Of a stretch of DNA of 64,000 nt, positions 6,749-16,020 are shown one piece after another. The notes under the pieces are model-generated. The model was not told the origin of the DNA. It did not search any database and worked only from the letters and a program-made list of their open reading frames with translations. The stretch's first letter is position 1, and every line of letters begins with the position of its first letter. The stretch covers positions 2,480,001 to 2,544,000 of the forward strand of contig NZ_CP163520.1 in NCBI RefSeq assembly GCF_041080675.1, written 5' to 3'. This DNA is from Streptomyces sp. cg36 (GTDB lineage Bacteria; Actinomycetota; Actinomycetes; Streptomycetales; Streptomycetaceae). Made by a program: the position numbers and the translations under genes.

Positions 6749-7996
6749 TCAGAGGGCCGAGCCCTTCCTCCACTTCGCCCAGTCCAGGTTCCAGCCGCCC
6801 AGCCCGTTGTCGGGAGCGACGCCCTTGTCATGGGAGTTGACGACCTCCACCACGTCCCCGACCAGGGTCCGGTCGAAGAACCACCCGGCCGGGGTGTCCG
6901 GGCTGCCGCCCTTCACATCGCGCAGCCCGACACAGCCGTGGCTGGTGTTGGTGGTGCCGAAGGTGCCCGGGGTGGCCCAGTAGTTGCCGTGCAGGAAGGT
7001 GCCGGAGGCGGTGAGCCGGATCGCGTGCGGCACGTCCGGGATGTCGTACTCCCCGCCGAAGCCGACCGTCCGGCTGTTCATCCGGGTCACGTCGAACATC
7101 TCGGTGACCACCATCTTCCCGTTGTACGTGGTGTTCTTGGGCGACCCGGCCGAGATCGGCACCGTACTGATCAGCTCGCCGCCCCGGCGCACCTCCATGG
7201 TGTGCGCCTCGGCGTCCACCAGGGACACCTGGGAGCGCCCGATGGTGAAGGAGACCTTCTTCTCCTGGATGCCGTAGACCCCCGGCGCGCCCGGCACGTC
7301 CCGCAGCCGCATGTCCACGGTCACCCTCGTGCCGGGCCGCCAGTACGCCTGCGGCCGGAAGTCCAGCCGCTCCTTGCCGAACCAGTGCCCCACCACGGCG
7401 ACCGGCGGGTCCGAGGCGACGCGGATCGCGCGCTCCACGGCCGCCCGGTCCTCGATCTCCTGGTTGAAGCTGAACGACACGATCATGCCGACGCCGACCG
7501 TCGAGCGGTTCTCGGGCTTGAAGTAGCCGATGAACCGGTGCTCGGGCACCAGGGTCGTGAAGCTGGTGTGGCGGGCCTGGCGGTGGCCGTGGCCGTCCAG
7601 CGCCACCGCGTCCACCGTGTACTTGGCGGCCAGCTCCAGCCGTCCCGGCGCGTCCTCGGACGGCGACCAGGTGAGGCCGTCCGCGGTGATCGTGCCCGGC
7701 ACCTCCTCCGGCTGGGCGTCCTCGGCCTTCATCACCCGGACCCGCTCCAGGCGCCCGCCGGGCACCCGCACCTCGATCCTCCCGTCCGCCGGCACGCCCT
7801 TGGCGCCGTCCTCGGGGGTCACCAGGATCGCCTCCCGGGGCGACACCGCCTTGCCCGCGACGACGTCGCCGACCCCGCCCACGTCCAGCCGGTCGCCGCT
7901 GCACCCGGTCAGCCCGGCCACCAGTGCCGCCGTCAGTCCTGCCCATGTCAGGGCCGCCGCTGCGGTCGCCCCTGCCCGCTTCAGTACGCATCTCAC
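6749..7996 (-). CDS. Lipoprotein L,D-transpeptidase (YkuD), copy 2
   Basis: 415 residues from a GTG at 7996; no good Shine-Dalgarno precedes it, so the exact start is less certain. The layout is the same as copy 1: signal peptide with lipobox (AGLTGC), Ig-like domains, then the YkuD domain with HGN (LHGNYW), TSHGCVGLRD and nucleophile C355. The catalytic half is nearly identical in motif order to copy 1 (EYDIPDVPHAIRL, GNYW, SHGC), while the N-terminal part has diverged. This is a tandem duplication probably giving paralogues used at different growth stages (inference). The 140 bp upstream, shared with the divergent glgX, must hold both promoters. Confidence 0.9.
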   Translation of the reverse strand: MRCVLKRAGATAAAALTWAGLTAALVAGLTGCSGDRLDVGGVGDVVAGKAVSPREAILVTPEDGAKGVPADGRIEVRVPGGRLERVRVMKAEDAQPEEVPGTITADGLTWSPSEDAPGRLELAAKYTVDAVALDGHGHRQARHTSFTTLVPEHRFIGYFKPENRSTVGVGMIVSFSFNQEIEDRAAVERAIRVASDPPVAVVGHWFGKERLDFRPQAYWRPGTRVTVDMRLRDVPGAPGVYGIQEKKVSFTIGRSQVSLVDAEAHTMEVRRGGELISTVPISAGSPKNTTYNGKMVVTEMFDVTRMNSRTVGFGGEYDIPDVPHAIRLTASGTFLHGNYWATPGTFGTTNTSHGCVGLRDVKGGSPDTPAGWFFDRTLVGDVVEVVNSHDKGVAPDNGLGGWNLDWAKWRKGSAL

Positions 7997-8136
7997 GGCG
8001 GCTCAACGACCGGGGCCCGGCCGGGGAAACGTGAGTACGAGCCGGGTAACGGGAAGAACACCTGCGAAGACACGCGTGGGGAGCCGCGGCCGGGACGCCG
8101 CGCTCGTCCAGGCGCCGAGCCGCGGGAGGCCGAGGG

Positions 8137-10392
8137 GTGTCGAGCGCAGCCGAGCGGGAGGCAGAGCGGGGATGGGGGCGGCCGGCTCCGGGCGGTCAGC
8201 GGCACCGGCGGCGGGGCGGCCACCGGGGCGATCCGGGGGCGCTGCGCCCACCGGTGTGGCCGGGTGCGCCGACGCCGCTGGGGGCGCGCGTGCGGACCGG
8301 TCCGGACGGGGTGGCGGGCACCAACTTCGCGCTGTGGGCGGGCGGGGCGGAGGCGGTCGAGCTGTGCCTGTTCGACGCCGCGGGCACCGAGACGCGGCTG
8401 GCGCTGGCCGAGCTCACCCATGAGATCTGGCACGGCTTCGTGCCGGGCGTACGGCCGGGGCAGCGCTACGGCTTCCGGGTGCACGGCCGCTGGGACCCGT
8501 GGACGGGGGCGCGCTGGAACCCGGCGAAGCTGCTCCTGGACCCGTACGCGCGCGCGGTCGACGGGGACTTCGCGCTGCCGCCGCAGGTCTACGGGCACGT
8601 CCGGGACTGGCCGCAGCAGCACGTGGCCGACACCGTGCGCGACGAGCGGGACTCCGCCCCGTACGTGCCCAAGGGGGTCGTGGTCCACGACGACGACGAC
8701 TGGGCGGACGACCACCGGCCCAAGACGCCGTGGGCCGACTCGGTCATCTACGAGCTGCACGTGCGCGGCTTCACCAAGCGGCACCCGGGCGTCCCCGAGG
8801 AGCTGCGCGGCAGCTACGCGGGGCTGGCGCACCCGGCCGCGCTCGACCACCTCGTCTCGCTGGGGGTGACGGCGGTGGAGCTGCTGCCGGTGCACCAGTT
8901 CGCCCACGAGGACCATCTGCTGCGGCGGGGCCTGCGCAACTACTGGGGCTACAACTCCATCGGCTACTTCGCCCCGCACGCGGCCTACTCGGCGTCCGGG
9001 ACGGCCGGGCAGCAGGTCGGCGAGTTCAAGCGGATGGTGCGGGCGCTGCACTCGGCGGGCATCGAGGTCATCCTCGACGTGGTCTACAACCACACGGCGG
9101 AGGCGGGCGAGCTGGGCCCCACGCTGTCGCTGCGCGGCATCGACAACCGGGGCTACTACCGGCTCCAGCAGGAGGCGCGCCGGTACGCGGACTACACGGG
9201 CTGCGGCAACACCCTCCACGTGGTGCAGCCCCAGGTGCTGCGGCTGATCACCGACTCGCTGCGGTACTGGGTGACCGAGATGGGCGTGGACGGCTTCCGG
9301 TTCGACCTGGCCGCCGCGCTGGCCCGCTCGATGCACGACGTCGACATGCTCTCCCCGTTCCTGGCCGTCATCGCCCAGGACCCGGTGCTGCGCCGGGTGA
9401 AGCTGATAGCCGAGCCCTGGGACGTGGGGCGCGGCGGCTACCAGGTGGGCGCCTTCCCGCCGCTGTGGACGGAGTGGAACGACCGCTACCGGGACGCGGT
9501 GCGGGACTTCTGGCGGGGCGCGCTGCCCGATGTGCGCGATCTCGGCTACCGGCTGTCGGGCTCCAGCGACCTGTACGCGTGGGGCGGGCGCCGCCCGTAC
9601 GCCTCGATCAACTTCGTCACCGCGCACGACGGCTTCACCCTGCGCGACCTGGTCTCCTACGAGCGCAAGCACAACGAGGCCAACGGCGAGGGCAACCGGG
9701 ACGGCACCAACGACAACCGGTCCTGGAACTGCGGGGTCGAGGGCGAGACCGACGACCCCCGGGTGAACGCGCTGCGCCGCCGCCAGCTGCGCAACCTGCT
9801 CACCACCCTGCTGGTCTCCACCGGGGTGCCGATGCTGGTCGCCGGGGACGAGATGGGCCGCACCCAGCACGGCAACAACAACGCCTACTGCCAGGACGGC
9901 GAGGTGGGCTGGGTCGACTGGTCGCTGCTGTCCGAGCCGGGCCCCGGCTCGCTGCTCGCGCTCGCCCGGCGGCTGCTCGCGCTGCGCCACCGCCATCCGG
10001 TGCTGCGCCGCCGGGCGTTCTTCTCCGGCCGGGCCCAGGGCGCGGACGGGCTGCGGGACCTGGCCTGGTTCACCGCGCACGGCGCGGAGATGACCGAGCG
10101 GGACTGGTACGGGCCGACGGCGACGCTGGGCCTGTACCTGTCGGGGCGGGACATCCCGGGCCGGGACGCGGTGGGCGCGCCGGTGGTCGACGACAGCTTC
10201 CTGATCGTGCTGCACGCGGGGAGCGCGCCGGCCGCCTTCGTCCTGCCGGGGGCGCCGTGGGCGCAGCGGTACGAGGTGGTGGTGGACACCTCGCTGGAGG
10301 AGCAGGAGGCCGCGCCGGAGGCGGCGCACACGGGCGGGACGCGGGTGACGCTCCCGGCCCGGTCGGTGCTGGTGCTGCGGGTGGCGAGCTGA
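8137..10392 (+). CDS. glgX: Glycogen debranching enzyme GlgX/TreX
   Basis: 751 residues; GTG start supported by GGGAGG 7 nt upstream. A CBM48-like N-terminal domain (about 45-150) is followed by a GH13 barrel: nucleophile D390 in DGFRFDLA, acid/base E426 in LIAEPWD and transition-state Asp D498 in TAHDG. The NGEGNRDGTNDNRSWNCGVE segment is typical of isoamylase-type debranching enzymes. It hydrolyses alpha-1,6 branches, especially of phosphorylase-trimmed glycogen, and so works with GlgP encoded 25 kb away. The first 45 residues are Arg/Gly-rich and not part of a fold I recognise. Confidence 0.95.
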   Translation: MSSAAEREAERGWGRPAPGGQRHRRRGGHRGDPGALRPPVWPGAPTPLGARVRTGPDGVAGTNFALWAGGAEAVELCLFDAAGTETRLALAELTHEIWHGFVPGVRPGQRYGFRVHGRWDPWTGARWNPAKLLLDPYARAVDGDFALPPQVYGHVRDWPQQHVADTVRDERDSAPYVPKGVVVHDDDDWADDHRPKTPWADSVIYELHVRGFTKRHPGVPEELRGSYAGLAHPAALDHLVSLGVTAVELLPVHQFAHEDHLLRRGLRNYWGYNSIGYFAPHAAYSASGTAGQQVGEFKRMVRALHSAGIEVILDVVYNHTAEAGELGPTLSLRGIDNRGYYRLQQEARRYADYTGCGNTLHVVQPQVLRLITDSLRYWVTEMGVDGFRFDLAAALARSMHDVDMLSPFLAVIAQDPVLRRVKLIAEPWDVGRGGYQVGAFPPLWTEWNDRYRDAVRDFWRGALPDVRDLGYRLSGSSDLYAWGGRRPYASINFVTAHDGFTLRDLVSYERKHNEANGEGNRDGTNDNRSWNCGVEGETDDPRVNALRRRQLRNLLTTLLVSTGVPMLVAGDEMGRTQHGNNNAYCQDGEVGWVDWSLLSEPGPGSLLALARRLLALRHRHPVLRRRAFFSGRAQGADGLRDLAWFTAHGAEMTERDWYGPTATLGLYLSGRDIPGRDAVGAPVVDDSFLIVLHAGSAPAAFVLPGAPWAQRYEVVVDTSLEEQEAAPEAAHTGGTRVTLPARSVLVLRVAS

Positions 10393-10421
10393 CGCGGCGG
10401 GGCACGGGGCCCCGGGGCCGC

Positions 10422-11066
10422 TCAGCCGAGGATGCCCCGGTCGTACCCGACGGCGACGGCCGCCGCGCGGTCCTTGACGTCCAACTTGCCGTAGATGTGG
10501 GTGAGATGGGTCTTCACGGTGGCCTCGCTGATGAACAGCGCCCGGGCGATCTCGCGGTTGGAGGTGCCCTTGGCGACCAGCACCAGCACCTCCCGCTCGC
10601 GCGCCGAGAGCGACTCGTCGGCGCGCGCCGGGGTGCGCACCCGGGAGACCAGCCGGGAGGCCACCGCCGGGGAGAGCACCGTGCGCCCGGCCGCCGCCGC
10701 CCGCACCGCGGTGAACAGCTCGTCGCGGGGCGCGTCCTTGAGCAGATAGCCGGTGGCGCCCGCCTCGATCGCGGGCAGGGTGTCGGAGTCCGTGTCGTAC
10801 GTGGTGAGGACCAGCACCTTGGAGCGCAGCCCGCGCCGGGTCAGCTCGGCGATCGCCGCCACTCCCCCGCCGCCCGGCATCCGCAGGTCCATCAGGACCA
10901 CGTCCGGGTCCAGGCGTGCGGCCAGCTCCACCCCCTCGACGCCGTCGGGCGCCTCGCCGAGCACCTCGAAGCCCTCGGCGGAGGCGAACATGCCGCGCAG
11001 CCCGTCCCGGACCACGGGATGGTCGTCGCAGATCAGCAGGGTGATGATGGGGGTGTCTTCAGCCAT
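10422..11066 (-). CDS. NarL/FixJ-family response regulator
   Basis: 214 residues from MAEDTPI. The receiver domain (1-125) has the acidic pair DD, phosphoacceptor D60 in DVVLMDLRMP, and a conserved Lys (YLLKDA). The C-terminal LuxR-type HTH (about 148-210) contains SAREREVLVLVAKGTSNREI. The start lies inside the end of the kinase gene (8-nt overlap), so the two are co-translated. It probably controls the ABC-2 exporter genes of the same operon or the divergent exporter pair. Confidence 0.95.
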   Translation of the reverse strand: MAEDTPIITLLICDDHPVVRDGLRGMFASAEGFEVLGEAPDGVEGVELAARLDPDVVLMDLRMPGGGGVAAIAELTRRGLRSKVLVLTTYDTDSDTLPAIEAGATGYLLKDAPRDELFTAVRAAAAGRTVLSPAVASRLVSRVRTPARADESLSAREREVLVLVAKGTSNREIARALFISEATVKTHLTHIYGKLDVKDRAAAVAVGYDRGILG

Positions 11067-12366
11067 GGCGGACCAACGGTACGCGGGCCGAGACCGCGGT
11101 GCCATGACCGGGTTCCGCCTCGACTGCCACGGTGCCCGCCACGCGCTCGGCGCGGGCCCGCATCCCGTCAAGGCCGAAGCCGCCGGTGCCCGAGCGCGGC
11201 GGCAGCGCGGCGGGGTCGAAGCCGCGCCCGTCGTCCCGTACGTCGAGGGAGACCTCGTCGCCCATGAACGACAGGGTGACGCCGAGCCGGGCCGCCCCGG
11301 CGTGGCGGCCCGCGTTGGAGAGCGCCTCCTGGGCGATCCTCAGCAGCGTCGCCTGGATCTCCTCGTGCAGCTGCTCGACGGTGCCGGTGACCGTGAACTC
11401 CGCCCGTACGCCGTGCCGGGCGCCCCACTCGGCGACCGTCTTCTTCAGCGCCTCGGGCAGCGCGTCGTGCTCCAGGGCGGCCGGGCCGAGGTTCTGCACC
11501 GAGCGGCGGGCCTCGCCGAGGCTGGCCCGGGCGAGCGCCTGGGCACTGGCCAGGTGCCGGGCGGCGGCCTCCGGGTCGGGGCTGCCCGCCACGACCTGGA
11601 GCTGGGCGATGATGCCGGTCAGGCCCTGCGCGATGGTGTCGTGGATCTCGGCGGCGAGGCGCCTGCGCTCGTCGGCGACGCCCGCCTCCCTCGCCTGGAG
11701 CAGGAGTTGGGAGTGGAGGGCCGCGTTCTCGTCGAGGGCCTGCTGGAGGCGGGCGTTGGCGCTCTCCAGCTCGGTGATGGCGACGGCCTGGAACTGGGCG
11801 CGCTCGTCCTCCTGGGCCGCGAGGTGGGCGAAGACGGAGAACATCACCATGTTGACGCCGAGCAGCGCCCCGAACACCAGCCAGCCGGTGCCGCCCTTGG
11901 GCGGCATGCCGCCGGACTGGGAGCCCGCCATGGTGACCGCGGTGGCGAACATGCCCGTCCGCACCCAGCGTTCGGGCAGCAGCAGCTGGGCCCCGAAGTA
12001 GCCGACGACGGCGTAGAAGGCGAAGAACGGGTTGAGCCAGGTCAGTGCGAAGGCGATCGCCCAGCGCAGCACGTAGTAGAGGAGGGAGGCGCGCGAGGGG
12101 GTCGGCCGGGCCGCCGGGCCCCGGTCCCAGACCAGCTGGAGGGCGACGGCCAGCACCACCAGGACGCCGGCGGCCCACCGCTCGGCCGGGCCCATCAGGG
12201 CCTCGGCGGTGGCGCCCGCCGCCAGGGTGCCGAAGCCGAGCATCACGTACGGGCCCCAGCGGTGGAACAGCCGCCACCGCTCGTCGACCCGGGCCCGCGC
12301 CTCGCGGCTGCCCACCAGCACGGTCACGCCCGGCCGGGGCACCGCCCCGCTTCCTTGATCGTCCAT
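11059..12366 (-). CDS. Two-component sensor histidine kinase (HisKA_3)
   Basis: 435 residues from MDDQGSG. Several hydrophobic segments (about residues 30-180) form a membrane domain without a large extracytoplasmic sensor. A coiled-coil follows (EDERAQFQAVAITELESANA), then the HisKA_3 dimerisation segment with phosphoacceptor H242 in AAEIHDTIAQGLTGI, and an HATPase_c domain (RIAQEALSNAGRHA, DVRDDGRGFDP, GLDGMRARAE). This is a DesK/LiaS-like architecture often sensing the membrane or its stress. It sits downstream of an ABC-2 exporter, a frequent arrangement for drug or envelope-stress response (inference). Confidence 0.93.
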   Translation of the reverse strand: MDDQGSGAVPRPGVTVLVGSREARARVDERWRLFHRWGPYVMLGFGTLAAGATAEALMGPAERWAAGVLVVLAVALQLVWDRGPAARPTPSRASLLYYVLRWAIAFALTWLNPFFAFYAVVGYFGAQLLLPERWVRTGMFATAVTMAGSQSGGMPPKGGTGWLVFGALLGVNMVMFSVFAHLAAQEDERAQFQAVAITELESANARLQQALDENAALHSQLLLQAREAGVADERRRLAAEIHDTIAQGLTGIIAQLQVVAGSPDPEAAARHLASAQALARASLGEARRSVQNLGPAALEHDALPEALKKTVAEWGARHGVRAEFTVTGTVEQLHEEIQATLLRIAQEALSNAGRHAGAARLGVTLSFMGDEVSLDVRDDGRGFDPAALPPRSGTGGFGLDGMRARAERVAGTVAVEAEPGHGTAVSARVPLVRHG

Positions 12367-12401
12367 CCGCCCAGTGTCGGGCACGACCGGCTCCACGCGC
12401 C

Positions 12402-13145
12402 TCACTCCCAGCGGAACCAGCGGGTGGCGGCGGCCGACAGGACCACCGTCCACAGGGCGAGGACCCCCAGGTGGGACCAGCCGGGCCAGTCTCCGGCGGC
12501 GGCCTGGGTGAGGGCCTGGGCGGCGGCGCCGAACGGCAGGCTCTCCACGATCCTGGCCAGCACCTCCGGCATCGCCCGCACCGGCAGCCAGAGCCCGGCG
12601 GTGAACATCATCGGGAAGAACAGCGCGGCACCGGCCGAGTTGGCGATCTTCGCGGTCCGGGACAGGGCGGAGACCAGCGCGCCCAGCGACAGCGCCGCCA
12701 CCAGCGACAGGGCGAGCGCGAGGACGTATCCGGCCGGGCTGCCCGGCAGCCGTACGTCGAAGGCGAGCCGGCCCACCGTCAGCGAGAGCGCCACCGAGAC
12801 CAGGGCGGCGGCGCCGTGCAGCGCCATCTGGCTGCCCAGCAGCGCCGTCGGCCGGACCGGGGTGAGGGACATCCGGCGCAGGATGCCGCGCTCGCGGTAG
12901 CCGGTGAGCACCGGCGGCATCGCCTGGAGCGCGGCCATCACCAGCGCGAGCAGCACGCTGACCGGCACGTACACGTCCACGGGCCGCAGCCGGCCGAGGG
13001 AGTCGTCGGGCTGGCGGAAGTACGGGATGGAGCCGAGCACCGACAGCAGCAGGGTCGGGAACGCCATGATCCAGAAGATCCCGGCGGGCTCGCGGCGGAA
13101 GAGGCGGAACTCGGTCCGCAGGACGGCGGTGGTGGCGGTGGACAT
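12402..13145 (-). CDS. ABC-2 type exporter permease
   Basis: 247 residues with six predicted membrane helices (for example GIFWIMAFPTLLLSVLG, YVLALALSLVAALSLGALV, AALFFPMMFTAGLWL). It has the ABC-2 pattern seen in drug and lantibiotic exporters, including the conserved turn GYRERGILRRMSLTPV after the second helix region. The start codon lies 2 bases after the stop of the ATPase gene, so they form one translational unit and one transporter. Substrate unknown. Confidence 0.92.
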   Translation of the reverse strand: MSTATTAVLRTEFRLFRREPAGIFWIMAFPTLLLSVLGSIPYFRQPDDSLGRLRPVDVYVPVSVLLALVMAALQAMPPVLTGYRERGILRRMSLTPVRPTALLGSQMALHGAAALVSVALSLTVGRLAFDVRLPGSPAGYVLALALSLVAALSLGALVSALSRTAKIANSAGAALFFPMMFTAGLWLPVRAMPEVLARIVESLPFGAAAQALTQAAAGDWPGWSHLGVLALWTVVLSAAATRWFRWE

Positions 13146-13147
13146 GG

Positions 13148-14089
13148 TCAGTGTGCCTTTCCGTGCGGGGCGGTGGCCGGCTGCGGAGCCCCGGCGGGCC
13201 CGGTGAGATCGAGGAAGGCGTCGTCCAGGGACGCCTCGGTGACGCGCAGCTGCCCGGCCGTGACGTGGTGGCGGGCCAGCAGGGTGAGGACGGCGTTGAC
13301 GGTGTCCTCGCCGCCGTGGACGATGAACCGGCCCTCGCGCAGCTCCACCTCGGAGACCGCGGGCAGCTCCCGCAGCAGCTCCGCGTCGAGCGGGGCGGAC
13401 GGGGTGAAGGAGACCAGGGTGGGCGCCGCGGCCCGGCTCACCAGACCGGCCGGGGTGTCCAGGGCGACGACCCTGCCCCGGTCGATCACCGCGATCCGGT
13501 CGCAGAGCCGCTGGGCCTCCTCCATGAAGTGGGTGACCAGCAGCACCGCGACCCCGCCGCGCCGCACGTCCTCGATCAGCTCCCAGGTGTCGCGGCGGGC
13601 CCTCGGGTCGAGGCCGGTGGTCAGCTCGTCCAGGACGACGGCCCGGGGGTTGCCGATCAGGGCGAGCGCGATCAGCAGGCGCTGCTTCTGGCCGCCGGAG
13701 AGCGCGCAGAAGCGGGTGGTCAACCGGTCGGTGAGGCCGAGGCGTTCGGCGAGCGGGCGCCAGTCGGCCGGGCTCGGGTAGAAGGCGGAGTACAGCTCCA
13801 GGGCCTCGCGGACGGTGAGCTTGGGCTGGAGTTCGCTCTCCTGGAGCTGGACGCCGAGCAGCCGGGTGACCTCGGCGCGGTCGGCGACCGGGTCGTGTCC
13901 GGCGACCCGGACGGTGCCGGAGTCGGGCACCCGCAGTCCCTCGACGCACTCCACGGTGGTGGTCTTGCCCGCGCCGTTGGGGCCGAGGATCCCGAAGATC
14001 TCGCCCTCCTCCACGGTGAAGGAGACGCCGTCGACGGCGGTGGTGCGGCCGTACGCCTTGCGCAGTGTGTTGACCTCGATGATGGGCAT
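13148..14089 (-). CDS. ABC exporter ATP-binding protein
   Basis: 313 residues from MPIIEV. Walker A GPNGAGKTT, signature LSGGQKQRL, Walker B AVVLDELTTGLD and H-loop LVTHF are all present. The C-terminal 90 residues form the extension typical of DrrA/CcmA-type exporter ATPases. It is first in a four-gene minus-strand operon: ATPase, permease, kinase, regulator. Its promoter lies in the 149-bp region shared with the divergent ABC exporter genes, which carries two palindromes. Confidence 0.95.
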   Translation of the reverse strand: MPIIEVNTLRKAYGRTTAVDGVSFTVEEGEIFGILGPNGAGKTTTVECVEGLRVPDSGTVRVAGHDPVADRAEVTRLLGVQLQESELQPKLTVREALELYSAFYPSPADWRPLAERLGLTDRLTTRFCALSGGQKQRLLIALALIGNPRAVVLDELTTGLDPRARRDTWELIEDVRRGGVAVLLVTHFMEEAQRLCDRIAVIDRGRVVALDTPAGLVSRAAAPTLVSFTPSAPLDAELLRELPAVSEVELREGRFIVHGGEDTVNAVLTLLARHHVTAGQLRVTEASLDDAFLDLTGPAGAPQPATAPHGKAH

Positions 14090-14151
14090 GTACCGAGAAT
14101 CGCCCGCGCCGGTATCCGGCCACATCGCCCATCGCGCTCGACACCGCATCA

Positions 14152-14185
14152 ACCGATCGGTCGATGCTGGGTACGACCTTGGTCG
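14152..14185. promoter_or_regulatory. Two palindromes in the divergent promoter region
   Basis: ACCGATCGGT (14152-14161) and CGACCTTGGTCG (14174-14185) are perfect palindromes with centres 23 bp apart. They lie between the divergent ABC exporter operons, a natural binding site for a dimeric regulator such as the operon's own NarL-type protein. Confidence 0.35.
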
Positions 14186-14238
14186 CCCGTCGAAAAGCCG
14201 TGGGCGTCACCGGCCGCGAAGCATAGGGTCGTTGATTG

Positions 14239-16020
14239 ATGCCAGATATACATGCACCCACCAAGAACCAGTCCTCGGTCCGCACGCTGCTGCGGCTCCG
14301 GCCCTATGTGCGGCCGGTCCGGACCCGCCTGGTCATCGCGGCGTTCGTCGCCGTGGTCGCGTCCTGTCTCGGGCTGGTGATCCCGCTCGTCCTCAAGTGG
14401 ATCGTGGACGGGCCGGTCACCGAAGGGGACCCGGGGGGCGTCTGGCTGGGCGCCCTGGTCCTGCTGCTGCTCGGCATCGCCGAGGCGCTGCTGTTCGGGC
14501 TGCGGCGCTGGCTGGTGGCGCGTCCGCTGGCCGGGGTCGAGGCGGCGATGCGGGCCGATCTCTACCGGCACCTGCAGCGGCTGCCGGTGGCCTTCCACGA
14601 CCGGTGGCCCTCGGGCCAGCTGCTGTCGCGGGGCACCACCGATCTGAGTCTGCTGCGGATGTTCCTCGCCTTCCCGTTGACGTTCTTGCTGGTCAACGCG
14701 GTGACCATCCTGGCGGGCTTTGTCATCCTGCTCTCCCAGCAGTGGTCGCTCGGGCTGGTCCTCATCCTTCCCGTACTGCCGCTGGTGGTGCTCTGCTCGC
14801 TCTTCGAGACGCGCTACTCGCTGGCGGCCCGCCGGGCCCAGGACCAGGTCGGCGATCTGACGACGGTGGTCGAGGAGAGCGTCCTCGGCATCCGCATCAT
14901 CAAGGGCTTCGGCCGCCACCGCAGCCAGGCGCGGGCCTTCACCGAGCTCGCGGGCGGGCTGCGCGGCACGGAGCTGCGCAAGGCGCGGCTGCTGGCCGGG
15001 CTGTGGGGCCTGATCACCACCATCCCCGAACTCGCCATCGGGGCGGCGCTGGTGCTCGGCACGGTCCGGGTCGCGGACGGCGACCTCTCGGCGGGCACGC
15101 TGGTGGCGTTCCTCTCCACCGCGCTCGCCCTGCGCTGGCCGGTCGACTCCATCGGCTTCCTGCTCGCGATGAGCCAGGAGGCGGCGACGGCGACCGAGCG
15201 GTTCTTCGAGGCGATGGACGAGCCGGAGGAGTCGGACGCCCCCCGGGAGGCGGCGGCCGGTGCCGTCGCGGACCCGGCGGGCGGGATGCGGTTCGAGAAC
15301 GTCAGCTTCGGCTACCCGGACGCGCCCGAGGGCAGCGCCCCCGTACTGGACCGCGTCGACCTGCACATACGGTCCGGCGAGACGATGGCCGTGGTGGGGG
15401 CGACCGGCTCCGGCAAGACCACGCTCACCGCGCTCGTCCCCCGGCTGTACGACGCGACCGGCGGGCGCATCACGCTCGACGGGGTGGACATCACCGCCCT
15501 GTCGCGCGAGGAGCTGCGCGGGCTCGTCGCGGTGGCCTTCGAGGAGCCCACCCTGTTCTCGGCCGCCGTCGGCGAGAACGTCCTGATGGGCGGCGGCGGA
15601 CCGGGCGACCTCGACCGGGCGCTCGACATCGCCCAGGCCGACTTCGTACGCAAACTCCCCCACGGCCCGGACACCCAGGTCGGCGAGCAGGGGCTGAGCC
15701 TGTCCGGCGGGCAGCGCCAGCGGCTCGCCCTGGCCCGGGCGGTGGTGGGGCGGCCCCGCTTCCTGGTGCTCGACGACCCGCTCTCCGCGCTCGACGTGCA
15801 CACCGAGGCGCGGGTGGAGGCGGCGCTGCGGGAGGTGCTGCGCGAGACGACCGCGCTGGTGGTGGCGCACCGCCCGTCGACGGTGATGCTGGCCGACCGG
15901 GTGGCGCTGCTCTCCGGCGGGCGCGTCGCCGCCGTCGGCACCCATCAGGAACTGCTGCGCGGCAACGCCGAGTACGCCTGGCTGATGTCGGGCGCGGACG
16001 ACAAGGGGGAGAACCGGTGA
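14239..16020 (+). CDS. ABC exporter half-transporter, degenerate NBD
   Basis: 593 residues from the ATG at 14239. A six-helix type-I exporter membrane domain (about 20-320) is fused to an NBD. Walker A is GATGSGKTT and the signature LSLSGGQRQRL is canonical. The Q-loop position reads FEEPTLFS, without Gln. The residue after Walker B is Asp (D513 in LVLDDPLSALD) instead of the catalytic Glu. Its Walker A/B site is therefore expected to be the non-hydrolysing site of a heterodimer with the next gene, whose signature is changed in turn. The stop overlaps the GTG of the next gene (GTGA). Confidence 0.93.
   Translation: MPDIHAPTKNQSSVRTLLRLRPYVRPVRTRLVIAAFVAVVASCLGLVIPLVLKWIVDGPVTEGDPGGVWLGALVLLLLGIAEALLFGLRRWLVARPLAGVEAAMRADLYRHLQRLPVAFHDRWPSGQLLSRGTTDLSLLRMFLAFPLTFLLVNAVTILAGFVILLSQQWSLGLVLILPVLPLVVLCSLFETRYSLAARRAQDQVGDLTTVVEESVLGIRIIKGFGRHRSQARAFTELAGGLRGTELRKARLLAGLWGLITTIPELAIGAALVLGTVRVADGDLSAGTLVAFLSTALALRWPVDSIGFLLAMSQEAATATERFFEAMDEPEESDAPREAAAGAVADPAGGMRFENVSFGYPDAPEGSAPVLDRVDLHIRSGETMAVVGATGSGKTTLTALVPRLYDATGGRITLDGVDITALSREELRGLVAVAFEEPTLFSAAVGENVLMGGGGPGDLDRALDIAQADFVRKLPHGPDTQVGEQGLSLSGGQRQRLALARAVVGRPRFLVLDDPLSALDVHTEARVEAALREVLRETTALVVAHRPSTVMLADRVALLSGGRVAAVGTHQELLRGNAEYAWLMSGADDKGENR

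Noticed and set aside
12402..14285. Single 627-codon minus-strand frame covering ATPase and permease region
   Set aside because: Only its last 247 codons are the permease; the rest is a shadow of the ATPase gene, which is in another frame with its own motifs and start.
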